From contig JAKEEU010000078.1 in assembly GCA_022616415.1 (NCBI GenBank), positions 1 through 45,301 of the forward strand: a stretch of DNA of 45,301 bases. The letters are read 5' to 3'. The notes under the pieces are model-generated. The model was given only the letters and a program-made list of their open reading frames with translations, made no database searches and was not told where the DNA came from. The position numbers and the translations under genes were made by a program. This stretch comes from Candidatus Zhuqueibacterota bacterium (GTDB taxonomy: Bacteria; Zhuqueibacterota; Zhuqueibacteria; Zhuqueibacterales; Zhuqueibacteraceae). Position 1 is the first letter of the stretch. Each line of letters begins with the position of its first letter. Shown here in pieces: positions 7,191-15,222 of the stretch.

Positions 7191-7990
7191 GAACTCACGC
7201 GGATCAGCTTCGAGAGCGGCTGTCTCGCATGTTGCCCGATGTTCCGTCGCCAGCACTCCCCGATGTTCATCCGCAGATCGGATTACTTCTGGCGCGAGCG
7301 CGCGCAGCCTTCTCACAGGGATTTCAGAAAGCTCTGAGAGCTCCGCCTGAGGCCCTTCCTCAACTTCTGCGCGACGAGCCATTCCAAACACGCGGCTTTG
7401 CCCTCGAAGGCGCGGCCATGGCTGCAACTCTGCTCGATGAGTTCGACCATGCTCATGGCGGAATGCTGAAGGCCTTGCTGACGAATAGATCAGCGGCGGA
7501 ATACATTCTTTGCGCCATTGGCGTCGGATGGGCGAGCGCCCGACTCGGCAGAACCTCAGCTTGGTCGCCGCCTGAGCTTCACTCGCAATATATGAGCGCG
7601 GTGGCAGACGGCTATGGCTTTCATCAAGGCTTCTTCCATTCATATCGATTCGAAGGCCGAGGGTTTCCAAGGGAAAAGGGCGAATTGAGTAAGCCCTACG
7701 ATGCCGGCCTCGGTCGCGCCTTATGGTTCATCCACCTCGGCCGCGTCGAGCCGATTGCACGCGCTATTGAAAGCATGTCATCGGACCGACGGACGCAGTT
7801 CTGGCGAGGGGTTGGCACTGCCTGTGCTTTCACCGACAGCGCTGAATATGCGGCAACGCAAATGGGCGCGGCCGCGGTAGAATTTAAAAGTCACTTCTGG
7901 GCAGGACTGGAAACCGGCACACAACTCCTGCGTGCCCTCGCCCCTCAAAGCGACGCTCAAGAAGGTAGTTGTGTAAAATGCATCAAATAA
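7187..7990 (+). CDS. DUF1702 family protein (enediyne-cluster associated)
   Basis: The 267-residue protein contains the core DUF1702 pattern: a helix with RGFALEGAAMAATLLD, then DGYGFHQGFFHS, YDAGLGRALWF and RTQFWRGVGTACAFTD. The family is found in enediyne and some other polyketide clusters, where its role is not established. It has no signal peptide or membrane segment and is likely cytoplasmic. Start and stop overlap the halogenase-like gene (ATGA at 7187-7190), so they should be co-translated and made in matched amounts. Length fits the compact members of the family. Pairing with a FAD-dependent oxidoreductase suggests work on the same intermediate; that is inference. It is followed by a 36-base gap and a DUF3800 gene of different base composition. 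Confidence 0.72.
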   Translation: MRTHADQLRERLSRMLPDVPSPALPDVHPQIGLLLARARAAFSQGFQKALRAPPEALPQLLRDEPFQTRGFALEGAAMAATLLDEFDHAHGGMLKALLTNRSAAEYILCAIGVGWASARLGRTSAWSPPELHSQYMSAVADGYGFHQGFFHSYRFEGRGFPREKGELSKPYDAGLGRALWFIHLGRVEPIARAIESMSSDRRTQFWRGVGTACAFTDSAEYAATQMGAAAVEFKSHFWAGLETGTQLLRALAPQSDAQEGSCVKCIK

Positions 7991-8026
7991 AATTTTCTTT
8001 CACGCTGACGCGCGGCGTTTTTTACC

Positions 8027-8683
8027 ATGTATTACCTCTATCTCGATGAATCAGGTGACCTCGGACATCACATTCAAAGTCCTGGCGCGTCACGGCATTT
8101 TGTGATCGCAGTTCTGGAAGTAAGAGGTGATACAAACAGGAAGATGATTGAAAAGGCTGTGGCGAGAACTCTAAACAACAAACTGCGCAAGAAACATTCA
8201 CGGAAGAAGAATCCAATTATTGAAATCAAAGCAACGACGACTGATCTCGCGGCGAAACAGTACTTTTACCGCCACGTTTCAGCCGTTCCTTTTACCATCT
8301 CGGCGGTGGTTCTCAAGAAAGACCGTTTTGTCAATCATCTCGAGCTAAACCAAAATCGCGTTTATCGTTTTATCACACACCTCGTTCTCAAAGAGGTGCC
8401 GATTGCGCAAGCAACGACTCGAGTTACACTTGTTTTGGATAGAAGCATGCGGAGCTCGACTATTCAAGAATTCAACGCGCGTGTCATTGAACAATTAGAG
8501 TCTCTTATTCCGCCCCATGTGCGGCTAACCATCAATCACAGTTTTTCACATGAAGACAAGCTGTTGCAGGCAATTGATCTTTTCGTGTGGGGAATCTTTC
8601 GGAAATACGAAACCGGGGATACGCAATGGTATGACGTTTTTAAAGAGAAGATTATTTTCGAGCGTATATATCCGGACAAATAA
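8027..8683 (+). CDS. DUF3800 domain protein
   Basis: The 218-residue protein begins YYLYLDESGDLG, the N-terminal signature of DUF3800, and later has LDRSMRSS and an acidic HEDKLLQAIDLFVWG segment typical of the family's C-terminus. DUF3800 proteins show an RNase H-like fold with conserved acidic residues (here Asp/Glu in DESGD and LQAIDL) and often occur with defence or mobile genes. It interrupts the otherwise ATGA-coupled biosynthetic operon: it has its own spacing (36 bases upstream, 247 bases downstream) and is clearly richer in AT than its neighbours. This suggests a later insertion. Its relation to the pathway is unclear; the simplest reading is that it is a passenger. Confidence 0.75.
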   Translation: MYYLYLDESGDLGHHIQSPGASRHFVIAVLEVRGDTNRKMIEKAVARTLNNKLRKKHSRKKNPIIEIKATTTDLAAKQYFYRHVSAVPFTISAVVLKKDRFVNHLELNQNRVYRFITHLVLKEVPIAQATTRVTLVLDRSMRSSTIQEFNARVIEQLESLIPPHVRLTINHSFSHEDKLLQAIDLFVWGIFRKYETGDTQWYDVFKEKIIFERIYPDK

Positions 8684-8930
8684 AAAAAGAGAGCGACCCC
8701 TGTACAGCCTGAACCCCAAGGCTCTGTTACCCACATTCAGAAGGGAACACCAAGGGAACTGCACAGGATTTACTCACTCTCTTAGATAAAATATACGACC
8801 TCAAAAGGAAAAAGTCAAGCGTCAAATGTAAAAAAATCGGATGTGCGGCTATCACGCTTGCGAGGAGAAAGTATGTGGCGAAGTCGGATAAAATAACGTC
8901 ATTATTGATGCCAACAAAGGAGGTCACATT

Positions 8931-9986
8931 GTGAAAAGAAGAGATTTCCTGATCGGCGCCACGGGCACATTGGCTGCCGGCGCTACGGGTTGTGCCAACT
9001 TCCGTGAGCTTATTGTTCCGAACTGGCCCAATATTATGCCTGGAGAAATGAATGACTTTCTAACTCGCCTGGATGGCGCCATGAACCGCATCGCCTTGAA
9101 TCCAGGCAGCGGACATTTTAAGAGCACGTTTGAGCGGCGGCCACCCAGCGAAAACGAAGTGCGGCTTTTTCGCCAAGGCATGCGCTCGCTTCTTCTGGTG
9201 GGAAACTTTGGCGACCTATCGCTGGAAGGCCAGACACACCCAGGCATCCAGAAGCGGCTCAAATACTCCGCGCCGGAGATGGATTCCGCGGTGTTGGGGC
9301 TGATGGATAAGATGGCATCGTTGTCCCCCACCGCTCGCGCCGATATCAAGTCGGCGCTGCGCAAGGATCCTAACCTCGCCGATCGCGTGCTCGAGGCCAT
9401 CGACATGGAAGCTGCGGCCGTCGGCGTGCCGATGCGCCGCCGGCTGCAACTGCGCACGATGGGCAATAACATCGTCACGCGTTTAAAGCAATCCTCGGAC
9501 ATGCTCATCGACGAATATGTCACCAAATGCCAAAAGGTGGCTGCTCAGTCAGGTTCGATAGCCGAGATGCAGCGACTATTGGCGGCGCATATAGGCGCAA
9601 AGGCGCTTGCGGCCCGAATCCAAAAGGCAGAAGCCGCAACGCAGCGTTGGCAAAGGTTGGGGGGCGAAGAAATACCCATTGGCTACCAACTGCTTCTGGA
9701 TGAACGAGCAGACCGAGTCGAATCCGGCGATGAGCCGGCCAAGCCGGTGGAAAGAAGCGACAAATGGTACCGCACCGGCCTTAAGATGCTCGGAATCGGC
9801 GCCGCAATTACTGGCGTCGGCTGGATATTGATCGGTATAGGCGGCGGGCTAGATGGTGACGGGGATCCGAACGCAGTTGGGTGGGTGGGGGTAGTTTTAG
9901 GAGTCACCGTCGGCCCTCTCACCATACTTACGGGGCTGATTACGCTCCTCATTGGCGCCATAATTGACGCAGGTGACGGCCCATGA
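8931..9986 (+). CDS. Tat-signal lipoprotein-like membrane protein in the biosynthetic operon
   Basis: The 351-residue protein starts at GTG 8931 after a strong AAGGAGG. Its N-terminus MKRRDFLIGATGTLAAGATGC combines a Tat-like RRDFL motif with a lipobox-like GATGC, though the usual Leu/Val at -3 is Ala. A long helical middle follows (roughly 30-260), and the C-terminus has two hydrophobic segments (MLGIGAAITGVGWILIGIGG and GVTVGPLTILTGLITLLIGA). No family is recognised. It would be exported folded and anchored. The gene overlaps the ketosynthase gene by ATGA (9983-9986), tying it to the pathway, perhaps as an envelope partner for the product. Role unknown. Confidence 0.6.
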   Translation: MKRRDFLIGATGTLAAGATGCANFRELIVPNWPNIMPGEMNDFLTRLDGAMNRIALNPGSGHFKSTFERRPPSENEVRLFRQGMRSLLLVGNFGDLSLEGQTHPGIQKRLKYSAPEMDSAVLGLMDKMASLSPTARADIKSALRKDPNLADRVLEAIDMEAAAVGVPMRRRLQLRTMGNNIVTRLKQSSDMLIDEYVTKCQKVAAQSGSIAEMQRLLAAHIGAKALAARIQKAEAATQRWQRLGGEEIPIGYQLLLDERADRVESGDEPAKPVERSDKWYRTGLKMLGIGAAITGVGWILIGIGGGLDGDGDPNAVGWVGVVLGVTVGPLTILTGLITLLIGAIIDAGDGP

Positions 9987-11905
9987 AAGTCGTCGTCACT
10001 GGACTCGGCGCTCTCTGCGCATTAGGCGAGAACGTCGAAACGCTCTGGGCGGCCATAGAACGAGGTGACAGCGGCATCGCACCCATCCATCGCTTCGACG
10101 TGACCCCGTTCGAAACACAACTTGGAGCGATGGTACCATTGGGCGATGAATACGAAAACGAAGAGCGGCGTCTTCTGACTTATGGATGCAAAGCGGCTGC
10201 GGAAGCTCTCAGGCGGGCTGCGGTTGTCGACCGCAGTCAAGTCGCGCTTGCGCTCGGAACCTGTAACGGGTCGTTGGGCAAAGATATACACCTCGGGAGC
10301 ATCGACATCGCGCGAGTTCTGGAACTCGGAGGGCCGGCCATAACCCTTTCGACTGCCTGCGCATCGTCTACCCACGCTATCGCTTTCGCCGCAGACCTCG
10401 TGCGGCGAGGCGAAGTGAAGTTCGTCCTCGCCGGTGGCGTAGATATCCTCTGCCAGGACGTGTTTGCCGGCTTCCACAGCTTGGGGCTTTTGGCTCAAAA
10501 ACCTTGCGCCCCGTTCAGCATTGACATGGGAACCACTCTGGGCGAGGGTGCGGCGTTCATGCTACTTGAAACCGAGCAGTCCGCGCAAGCGCGTGGAGTT
10601 GAGCCTTTGGCGGAATTGGCGGGATATGGTTTGTCCGCCGACGCCTTTCATGACACCAAACCCGAGCCTTCGGGCATGGGGATGGCGCGAGCTTTGGCTG
10701 CGGCGTTGCAAGATGCGGGTCTCGACCCCAAGTCCATCGACTATTTCAATGCGCACGGCACCGGAACCGCGGCCAACGATGCGGCCGAGTGGCGGGCGAT
10801 CCAACGCATCTTCGGTGATCATGCCGAGCGCTTGCCGATCAGCTCGAGCAAGAGCTTTCTCGGCCATGCTCAGGGTGCGGCGGGCGCGCTCGAGGCTGTT
10901 GTTACGTTGCTGGCTATGGCGCATCATGTCGTGCCGCCGACCCTCCATCTCACCGAGCCTCGGCCCAACTCGCCCGCAGATCCCGTTGCCGCCCCAAAAC
11001 CGCGACCTCATGTCGCTCGAAACGCAATGTGCGCGAATGCGGCGTTTGGCGGTGCGAATGCCGCTTTGGTCTTCGCGCGCAACTCGATAGAAACTCGCTC
11101 CCGACGGGCGGAGCCGCGCTCCATCGGCCTTTCCGGCGTGGGTGCTGTCCAAGATTGGAGCCGGCTCAACCAGAGCGTGCCTCTCACAGAGCTGCGTGGA
11201 CTGGATGCCTCTGCGCGCCTGCTCGCTAGCGCTGTGACGACCGTTCTTGTGGACGCCAGGCTACGACTGAGGAGCAAAGACTGCGAAGAAATCGGTCTCT
11301 TCGTAGGGCAGACGCATGTGTCCCCCGAAAGCTACCAGGCTTTTGGCAAAAGTATTCACGAGCGTGGACTGGCGCACCTCTCGGCCCCGGCTTTCACCCG
11401 AATGGTCGTCAACAACGCGACCGGTGTTTGTTGCCGGCTCTTTGGCCTAAAAGGACCGACGGCGACCCTTGCAACCGGCCCGGACAGTGGTCTGACCGCT
11501 CTCGTCTTGGGTGCGAACCACCTGGCTTGGCGTGCCGACGTAAACCGTCTACTCGCTGCCGCGGTTGATGAGCCTCGCCCATCCGATTCATACGACAACG
11601 CTGCGGCCTGCATCCTGCTCAGTGCGCAAGACCCCGCAAGCGGGGCGCCGGTACGCCTCACCGCATGGGCGCTTGCCGCTGATCGCGAGACCGCCGTGGC
11701 GCAAGCGCTGGCAAGGGCGCAACGCAGACGCGCTGAAGTGTCGCCAATGATCGTTTCGGGTCCGCCCGCGAGCGCCGCGCTCCGAGCCGTGGCCGCGGCC
11801 GCAGACGCCATCAGAAGAGGTGATCCTGGCCCGTTCCTTATCTGCGATCGCGGTGAAGGCACGGCTAGTGCGGCCGTCATTTTGGAAGCTGGGAGCCGGA
11901 GATGA
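9983..11905 (+). CDS. Ketosynthase fused to a Cys-less KS-like (chain-length-factor-like) half
   Basis: Residues 1-366 are a complete FabF-type beta-ketoacyl-ACP synthase: STACASST gives the nucleophile Cys126, NAHGTGT gives His258, and SSSKSFLGHAQGAAG gives Lys290 and His295; a C-terminal FGGANAALVF closes the thiolase fold. Residues about 380-640 repeat a second KS-like sequence: VNNATGVCCRLFGLKGPTA and ATGPDSGLTALVLGANHL align with the nucleophile region, but Cys is replaced (Pro500) and no HGTGT is present, with a shortened second half ending TASAAVILE. Type II PKS systems use separate KS and CLF chains; here both seem to be on one 640-residue chain. The start overlaps the previous gene (ATGA); the ACP gene overlaps its end (ATGA). 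The CLF role is inference. Confidence 0.8.
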   Translation: MKVVVTGLGALCALGENVETLWAAIERGDSGIAPIHRFDVTPFETQLGAMVPLGDEYENEERRLLTYGCKAAAEALRRAAVVDRSQVALALGTCNGSLGKDIHLGSIDIARVLELGGPAITLSTACASSTHAIAFAADLVRRGEVKFVLAGGVDILCQDVFAGFHSLGLLAQKPCAPFSIDMGTTLGEGAAFMLLETEQSAQARGVEPLAELAGYGLSADAFHDTKPEPSGMGMARALAAALQDAGLDPKSIDYFNAHGTGTAANDAAEWRAIQRIFGDHAERLPISSSKSFLGHAQGAAGALEAVVTLLAMAHHVVPPTLHLTEPRPNSPADPVAAPKPRPHVARNAMCANAAFGGANAALVFARNSIETRSRRAEPRSIGLSGVGAVQDWSRLNQSVPLTELRGLDASARLLASAVTTVLVDARLRLRSKDCEEIGLFVGQTHVSPESYQAFGKSIHERGLAHLSAPAFTRMVVNNATGVCCRLFGLKGPTATLATGPDSGLTALVLGANHLAWRADVNRLLAAAVDEPRPSDSYDNAAACILLSAQDPASGAPVRLTAWALAADRETAVAQALARAQRRRAEVSPMIVSGPPASAALRAVAAAADAIRRGDPGPFLICDRGEGTASAAVILEAGSRR

Positions 11906-12201
11906 GTCCTGAATTAAAAGAGCAAATTGAGCAACGCGAACGCGTTTTCAAGCGGGTGGTCGAAATGCTGATTTCCGCGCTGAAGCTTGACCGTACCAGT
12001 GAAGAGATCGATCCTGATACGCCTCTCTTCGGCACCGGGCTCGGCCTTGATTCCGTGGATGCCGTCGAGATCATCGTGGCCCTGGAAGCCGAATTTGGGA
12101 TTTCATTGGATGAAAGTGAAGGCCGGCTCGCCTTGCGAACGATAAATTCACTCGTCGATTTGGTCCTGAATCGGGAGGTTATGCCTCAGTTACTTGAGTA
12201 G
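11902..12201 (+). CDS. Acyl carrier protein
   Basis: A 99-residue ACP: TPLFGTGLGLDSVDAVEII carries the phosphopantetheine Ser51 in GLDSVD, followed by the helix II/III region (LEAEFGISLDESEGR, INSLVDLVL). It has a longer N-terminal helix than FabACPs. It would carry the growing chain and must be activated by a phosphopantetheinyl transferase encoded elsewhere. The ATG at 11902 overlaps the ketosynthase stop (ATGA). It ends at TAG 12199-12201, followed by a 220-base interval containing a repeat, the first long break in the coupled operon. Confidence 0.92.
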   Translation: MSPELKEQIEQRERVFKRVVEMLISALKLDRTSEEIDPDTPLFGTGLGLDSVDAVEIIVALEAEFGISLDESEGRLALRTINSLVDLVLNREVMPQLLE

Positions 12202-12240
12202 TACAGACGTCCTAGCTCAATGCTGCTAATTTTTCAAAAA

Positions 12241-12388
12241 GGCAAAACGATTGTGGGCAAAACCATTCAAAAGCAAAGACAGAAAAATGTAAGGACAGAA
12301 ACATGGGGATAGGGTATCATCTAAAAATGCTCACAGTGGTGTAAAAAGAAGCCGTAAATATTTTTCTGTCCGCCATTTTTTTGCCATG
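12241..12388. repeat. Small MITE-like inverted-repeat element, copy 1
   Basis: GACAGAAAAAT (12278-12288) pairs with ATTTTTCTGTC (12360-12370), and the flanking GGCAAAA-type motifs on both sides (12257-12263 and, inverted, 12379-12385) extend the symmetry. The segment 12269-12304 recurs, inverted and with few differences, at 15181-15218 in the same operon. No transposase is encoded. It fills the ACP-GcvT gap. Confidence 0.6.
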
Positions 12389-12423
12389 ACTTTCTAGTGA
12401 GTGACATTACACAGGTAGGAGAA

Positions 12424-13461
12424 ATGAGCTTGACCGCCGCAACTGAAGCCGGCTATCGCGCCATCCGCAACTCGGTGGCTCTCGCGCAGGAACCCGAGCT
12501 GCGCTGCCTGCGCTTGACCGGCGCCGGAGCCTTTGAAGCCCTGGACGCGGTGTCTCCCCGCGACCTCTTTCTTCAAGACGGTCAGATGAAGCACACGCTA
12601 CTGCTCGAGGAGAACGGCGTCCCCTTCGCCGACGTCTACATCTGCCGCGAGGGAGAGAACGCCTACGTGCTCGGCTATGGCCCTCCGGCGAACGTTATCG
12701 CCGCCTGGATCACACGTCACGCGACCGGCAGTGCCGAATTTTCAACCGCCGATCTCGGCGAGTCACACCGCAGCCTGGCCCTCGATGGGCCATTCGCTTG
12801 GGAATTGTGCGCTGAAGTGTTCGGCCCCGACATACTCGGGCTGCCATATTTGGGCGTGTTAGTGCTCGGCGATACGCTCGTGTTTCGAGCCGGCAGGACG
12901 GGAGAGTATGGCTATCACCTGCTCGTGCCGAGCGACGAAGAAAGCGCGTGGATTCAAAAACTCAATACCACGGGCGAGGTCTTCGAACTGGCGTGGGCCG
13001 ATGCCGCGGCGCGGGACCAATGCGTATTGGAGAATTTCTTCTTCGATCTCAACCGGGAAGGCAGCTATGGTCTTACCCCGCTGGAACTGCAGCTCCAATG
13101 GCGGTTATCCACGCAGAAGACGGAATATCCCGGAGCCGGAGCGATTCGCGCGCTCAGGCAATCCGGGTGGAGTCGCCGGCTCACCTGTTTCACAACGCCG
13201 GAGCCTGTGGAGGCCGGCGAGGAAATCACCTGCGACGGCGAACCGGTAGGGAGCGTCTTGGCCGCGGGATATTCTCCGCTGCGAGAAGACTACGTTGGCA
13301 AAGCGTTGCTCAATCGTCCTTATTGGCACGCGGGTTTAAGCGCCTTTCAAGTGGGTCGCCGGCCATTAACGACAACCGCAGCGCCCACAGTCAAAAACCT
13401 TAGCTTGGAGGTAAGCCCCTACCGCCATAGCTTCCATACCCGCGCGGAGGACTTCAAATGA
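12424..13461 (+). CDS. GcvT/YgfZ-like folate-binding aminomethyltransferase-family protein
   Basis: The 345-residue protein follows the T-protein layout: LRLTGAGAFEALDAVSPRD, then LLEENGVPFADVYICREGEN (matching the GcvT NEQGGIIDDL region), LALDGPFAWELCAEV, and a C-terminal part with FHTRAEDF-like end. Members of this superfamily bind tetrahydrofolate and either transfer one-carbon units or act as folate-binding scaffolds. Its presence inside a type II acyl-synthesis operon is unusual; a one-carbon or demethylation step on the product is possible but is inference. Start choice is uncertain: ATG 12424 has AGGAG two bases away; GTG 12397 is further upstream with no ribosome site. It overlaps the ketoreductase gene by ATGA (13458-13461). 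Confidence 0.65.
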   Translation: MSLTAATEAGYRAIRNSVALAQEPELRCLRLTGAGAFEALDAVSPRDLFLQDGQMKHTLLLEENGVPFADVYICREGENAYVLGYGPPANVIAAWITRHATGSAEFSTADLGESHRSLALDGPFAWELCAEVFGPDILGLPYLGVLVLGDTLVFRAGRTGEYGYHLLVPSDEESAWIQKLNTTGEVFELAWADAAARDQCVLENFFFDLNREGSYGLTPLELQLQWRLSTQKTEYPGAGAIRALRQSGWSRRLTCFTTPEPVEAGEEITCDGEPVGSVLAAGYSPLREDYVGKALLNRPYWHAGLSAFQVGRRPLTTTAAPTVKNLSLEVSPYRHSFHTRAEDFK

Positions 13462-14204
13462 AACGCTGGGACGGTTCGACGGTTCTGGTCACTGGCGCCT
13501 CTCGATCTTTGGGTCGAGCCATTGCCAAGGCCTTCGCGGCAGAGGGCGCCTTCGTCGGTGTGGGCTATCACCGTTTCGAGCGCGGCGCCGAGCAAACCCT
13601 CGCCGAAATCAAAGAGTCAGGTGGAGGCGCTGCGCTGGTAAAGGCGGACGTGAGTGATCCGGCAGCGGTTGAGGCCGCAATCGCATCCTTCAATACCGAA
13701 CGTGGCGGCATCGACGTCCTGGTAAACAACGCCGCCATCGTCGACGACAAGCCCTTCGCGTTAATGTCCGCTGAGAGTTGGTCCGCCGTGCTGCAAACCA
13801 ACCTGGGAGGAGTCTTCAATTGCTCACGGGCGGTGGTGCGCTCGATGATGGCGCGAGGTCGAGGCGCTATCATCAACATCGGCTCAGTGGCAGGACTCGC
13901 CGCCAGCCCGGGGCAAGCCAATTACGCTGCTTCCAAAGGAGGTGTCGTGGTTTTAACGCGCACCTTGGCCGCCGAGCTTGCGCCCAAAGGGATACGCGTT
14001 AACGCCGTCGCGCCCGGGCTTCTGACCGAAGGCATGGCCCAACGCTTGGACAGACGCCTAGCCGAGGCCAGACGACAACAAATTCCCCTCGCCCGTTTCG
14101 GCAAACCCGAGGAGGTTGCGGCCGCCGTGCTCTTTCTCGCTTCCGATGAAGCGAGCTACATTATCGGCCAGACGTTGGTGGTCGACGGAGGATTGACGCT
14201 ATGA
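13458..14204 (+). CDS. fabG: 3-oxoacyl-ACP reductase (FabG-type SDR)
   Basis: The 248-residue protein is a classical short-chain dehydrogenase: VLVTGASRSLGRA (residues 9-21, NADPH-binding TGxxxxxG with Ser-Leu instead of the usual Gly-Ile), NNAAIVDD (90-97), Ser143, and YAASK with Tyr156 and Lys160. It ends VDGGLTL as FabG proteins do. It would reduce the beta-keto group on the ACP-bound chain. It is coupled to both neighbours by ATGA overlaps. The fab-like set around it (KS, ACP, MAT, two DH-like) supplies a dedicated elongation cycle without a visible enoyl reductase, favouring a chain that keeps its double bonds. The symbol reflects family; it is likely a pathway paralogue rather than the housekeeping FabG. 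Confidence 0.88.
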   Translation: MKRWDGSTVLVTGASRSLGRAIAKAFAAEGAFVGVGYHRFERGAEQTLAEIKESGGGAALVKADVSDPAAVEAAIASFNTERGGIDVLVNNAAIVDDKPFALMSAESWSAVLQTNLGGVFNCSRAVVRSMMARGRGAIINIGSVAGLAASPGQANYAASKGGVVVLTRTLAAELAPKGIRVNAVAPGLLTEGMAQRLDRRLAEARRQQIPLARFGKPEEVAAAVLFLASDEASYIIGQTLVVDGGLTL

Positions 14205-15061
14205 AAACCGCGCTGCTCTTTGGCGGCCAGGGTGAGCGGAATCTCCACGTCGCTCTGCGGCAAGGCTTGGAGCGGGGTTCGCCATTGCTGGAACGAGCGT
14301 TACGCGCTAGCAACTGCACGGCTGATCGGCTTCTAAATGACGGTGGGCGAGCGTTGGAGCTCAGCCACGTGCTCCAACCGATGATTGTGGCGCTCTCGCT
14401 CATGGACGCAATCCGCCTCGAAAATCAAGGCCTAGTCGCCGACTACCTGGCCGGCCATTCTTTGGGTGAGTTGGCGGCGTGGGCCTTCGCGGGCGCTATG
14501 ACGCTCGAAGACGCCGTAGAGATCGCTGCGGTGCGAGGTCGGGCAATGGGCCGGGCGGCACGTGCGCATGAAGGCGGCATGCTGGCGTTGACCGATATCG
14601 ACGAGGCCAGGCTGCAACGTATGCTGGCGATCGGAGGAGCGAAGGGCAGGCTGGAAGTCGCAGCGTATAACGCGCCCCGCGAAGTGGTGCTCACCGGAAC
14701 GCTTCCGGCTCTCCAGGCCGTCGCGCCTCTCTGCCAATCGCGCCGCTTGAACGTGAGCGGCCCGTGGCACAGTCCACTTATGGAAGAAGCAAAGCCCGAA
14801 TTTGCCACCGCCCTGGAAACGCTGCCCATTGGACAAAATATTCGGCCCGTTGTGTCCGGCCATGATGGAGTTTGCCTCAAAGACGCTCGCGAGATGGCTC
14901 CCCGACTCCTGGCGCAACTCACCGAGCCATTGCGCTGGACCGCCGTCCTCGCCACGCTAGTCTCGTTAGGAGTTGAGCGTTTCGTGGTGGCCGGTCCAGG
15001 TCGCGCTATGCGCTACTTGGTGCATCGAAATCTCCCCTGGGCCGAGGTGAGGACAACATGA
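14201..15061 (+). CDS. fabD: Malonyl-CoA:ACP transacylase (FabD-type)
   Basis: The 286-residue protein has the FabD motifs ALLFGGQGE (4-12), GHSLGELAAWAF with nucleophile Ser87, VRGRAMGRAA with the substrate Arg near 112, YNAPREVVLTG, and SGPWHSPLM with the catalytic His190. It loads malonyl units onto the ACP for the ketosynthase. It is coupled by ATGA to the ketoreductase. Its own stop is embedded in another ATGA (15058-15061), but the frame beginning there stops after 21 codons, so the next gene's natural start seems to have been displaced. As with the other fab-like genes here, it is probably dedicated to this pathway. Confidence 0.88.
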   Translation: MKTALLFGGQGERNLHVALRQGLERGSPLLERALRASNCTADRLLNDGGRALELSHVLQPMIVALSLMDAIRLENQGLVADYLAGHSLGELAAWAFAGAMTLEDAVEIAAVRGRAMGRAARAHEGGMLALTDIDEARLQRMLAIGGAKGRLEVAAYNAPREVVLTGTLPALQAVAPLCQSRRLNVSGPWHSPLMEEAKPEFATALETLPIGQNIRPVVSGHDGVCLKDAREMAPRLLAQLTEPLRWTAVLATLVSLGVERFVVAGPGRAMRYLVHRNLPWAEVRTT

Positions 15062-15123
15062 AATCCGATTCGCATGACTCACCGCTGCCAATGCGATCGC
15101 AGGTTGCATATTTTTACAGATGA
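15058..15123 (+). pseudogene. Orphan ATGA-coupled start, 21 codons (displaced N-terminus)
   Basis: ATG 15058 overlaps the FabD stop exactly as in the other junctions, and the frame reads MKSDSHDSPLPMRSQVAYFYR before TGA. It is in the same frame as the second FabZ-like gene (15223). The simplest explanation is that the original start of that gene was cut off by insertion of the repeat found at 15181-15218. Only 21 residues remain. Confidence 0.45.
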
Positions 15124-15180
15124 AATTGGTAGCAAAAAATGAATGCAATAAGTTTCTTTTCTCTCGCATGGTTCCCAAAC

Positions 15181-15218
15181 ATTATTTTTCTGCCAATCAT
15201 TTTTCTGTCATAGCTTTT
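15181..15218. repeat. Small repeat element, copy 2 (inverted relative to copy 1)
   Basis: ATTTTTCTGCC (15184-15194) and ATTTTTCTGTC (15199-15209) repeat the end of the element at 12241-12388. In reverse complement, this segment matches 12269-12304 over about 36 bases, including AAAAGC, GACAGAAAAATG and CAGAAA. Only one end is clearly kept. Confidence 0.6.
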
Positions 15219-15222
15219 GTTC

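Noticed and set aside
10464..11090. Long frame inside the ketosynthase gene
   Set aside because: It is an out-of-frame shadow of the KS sequence, rich in Arg/Ser as expected of such shadows in high-GC coding DNA.
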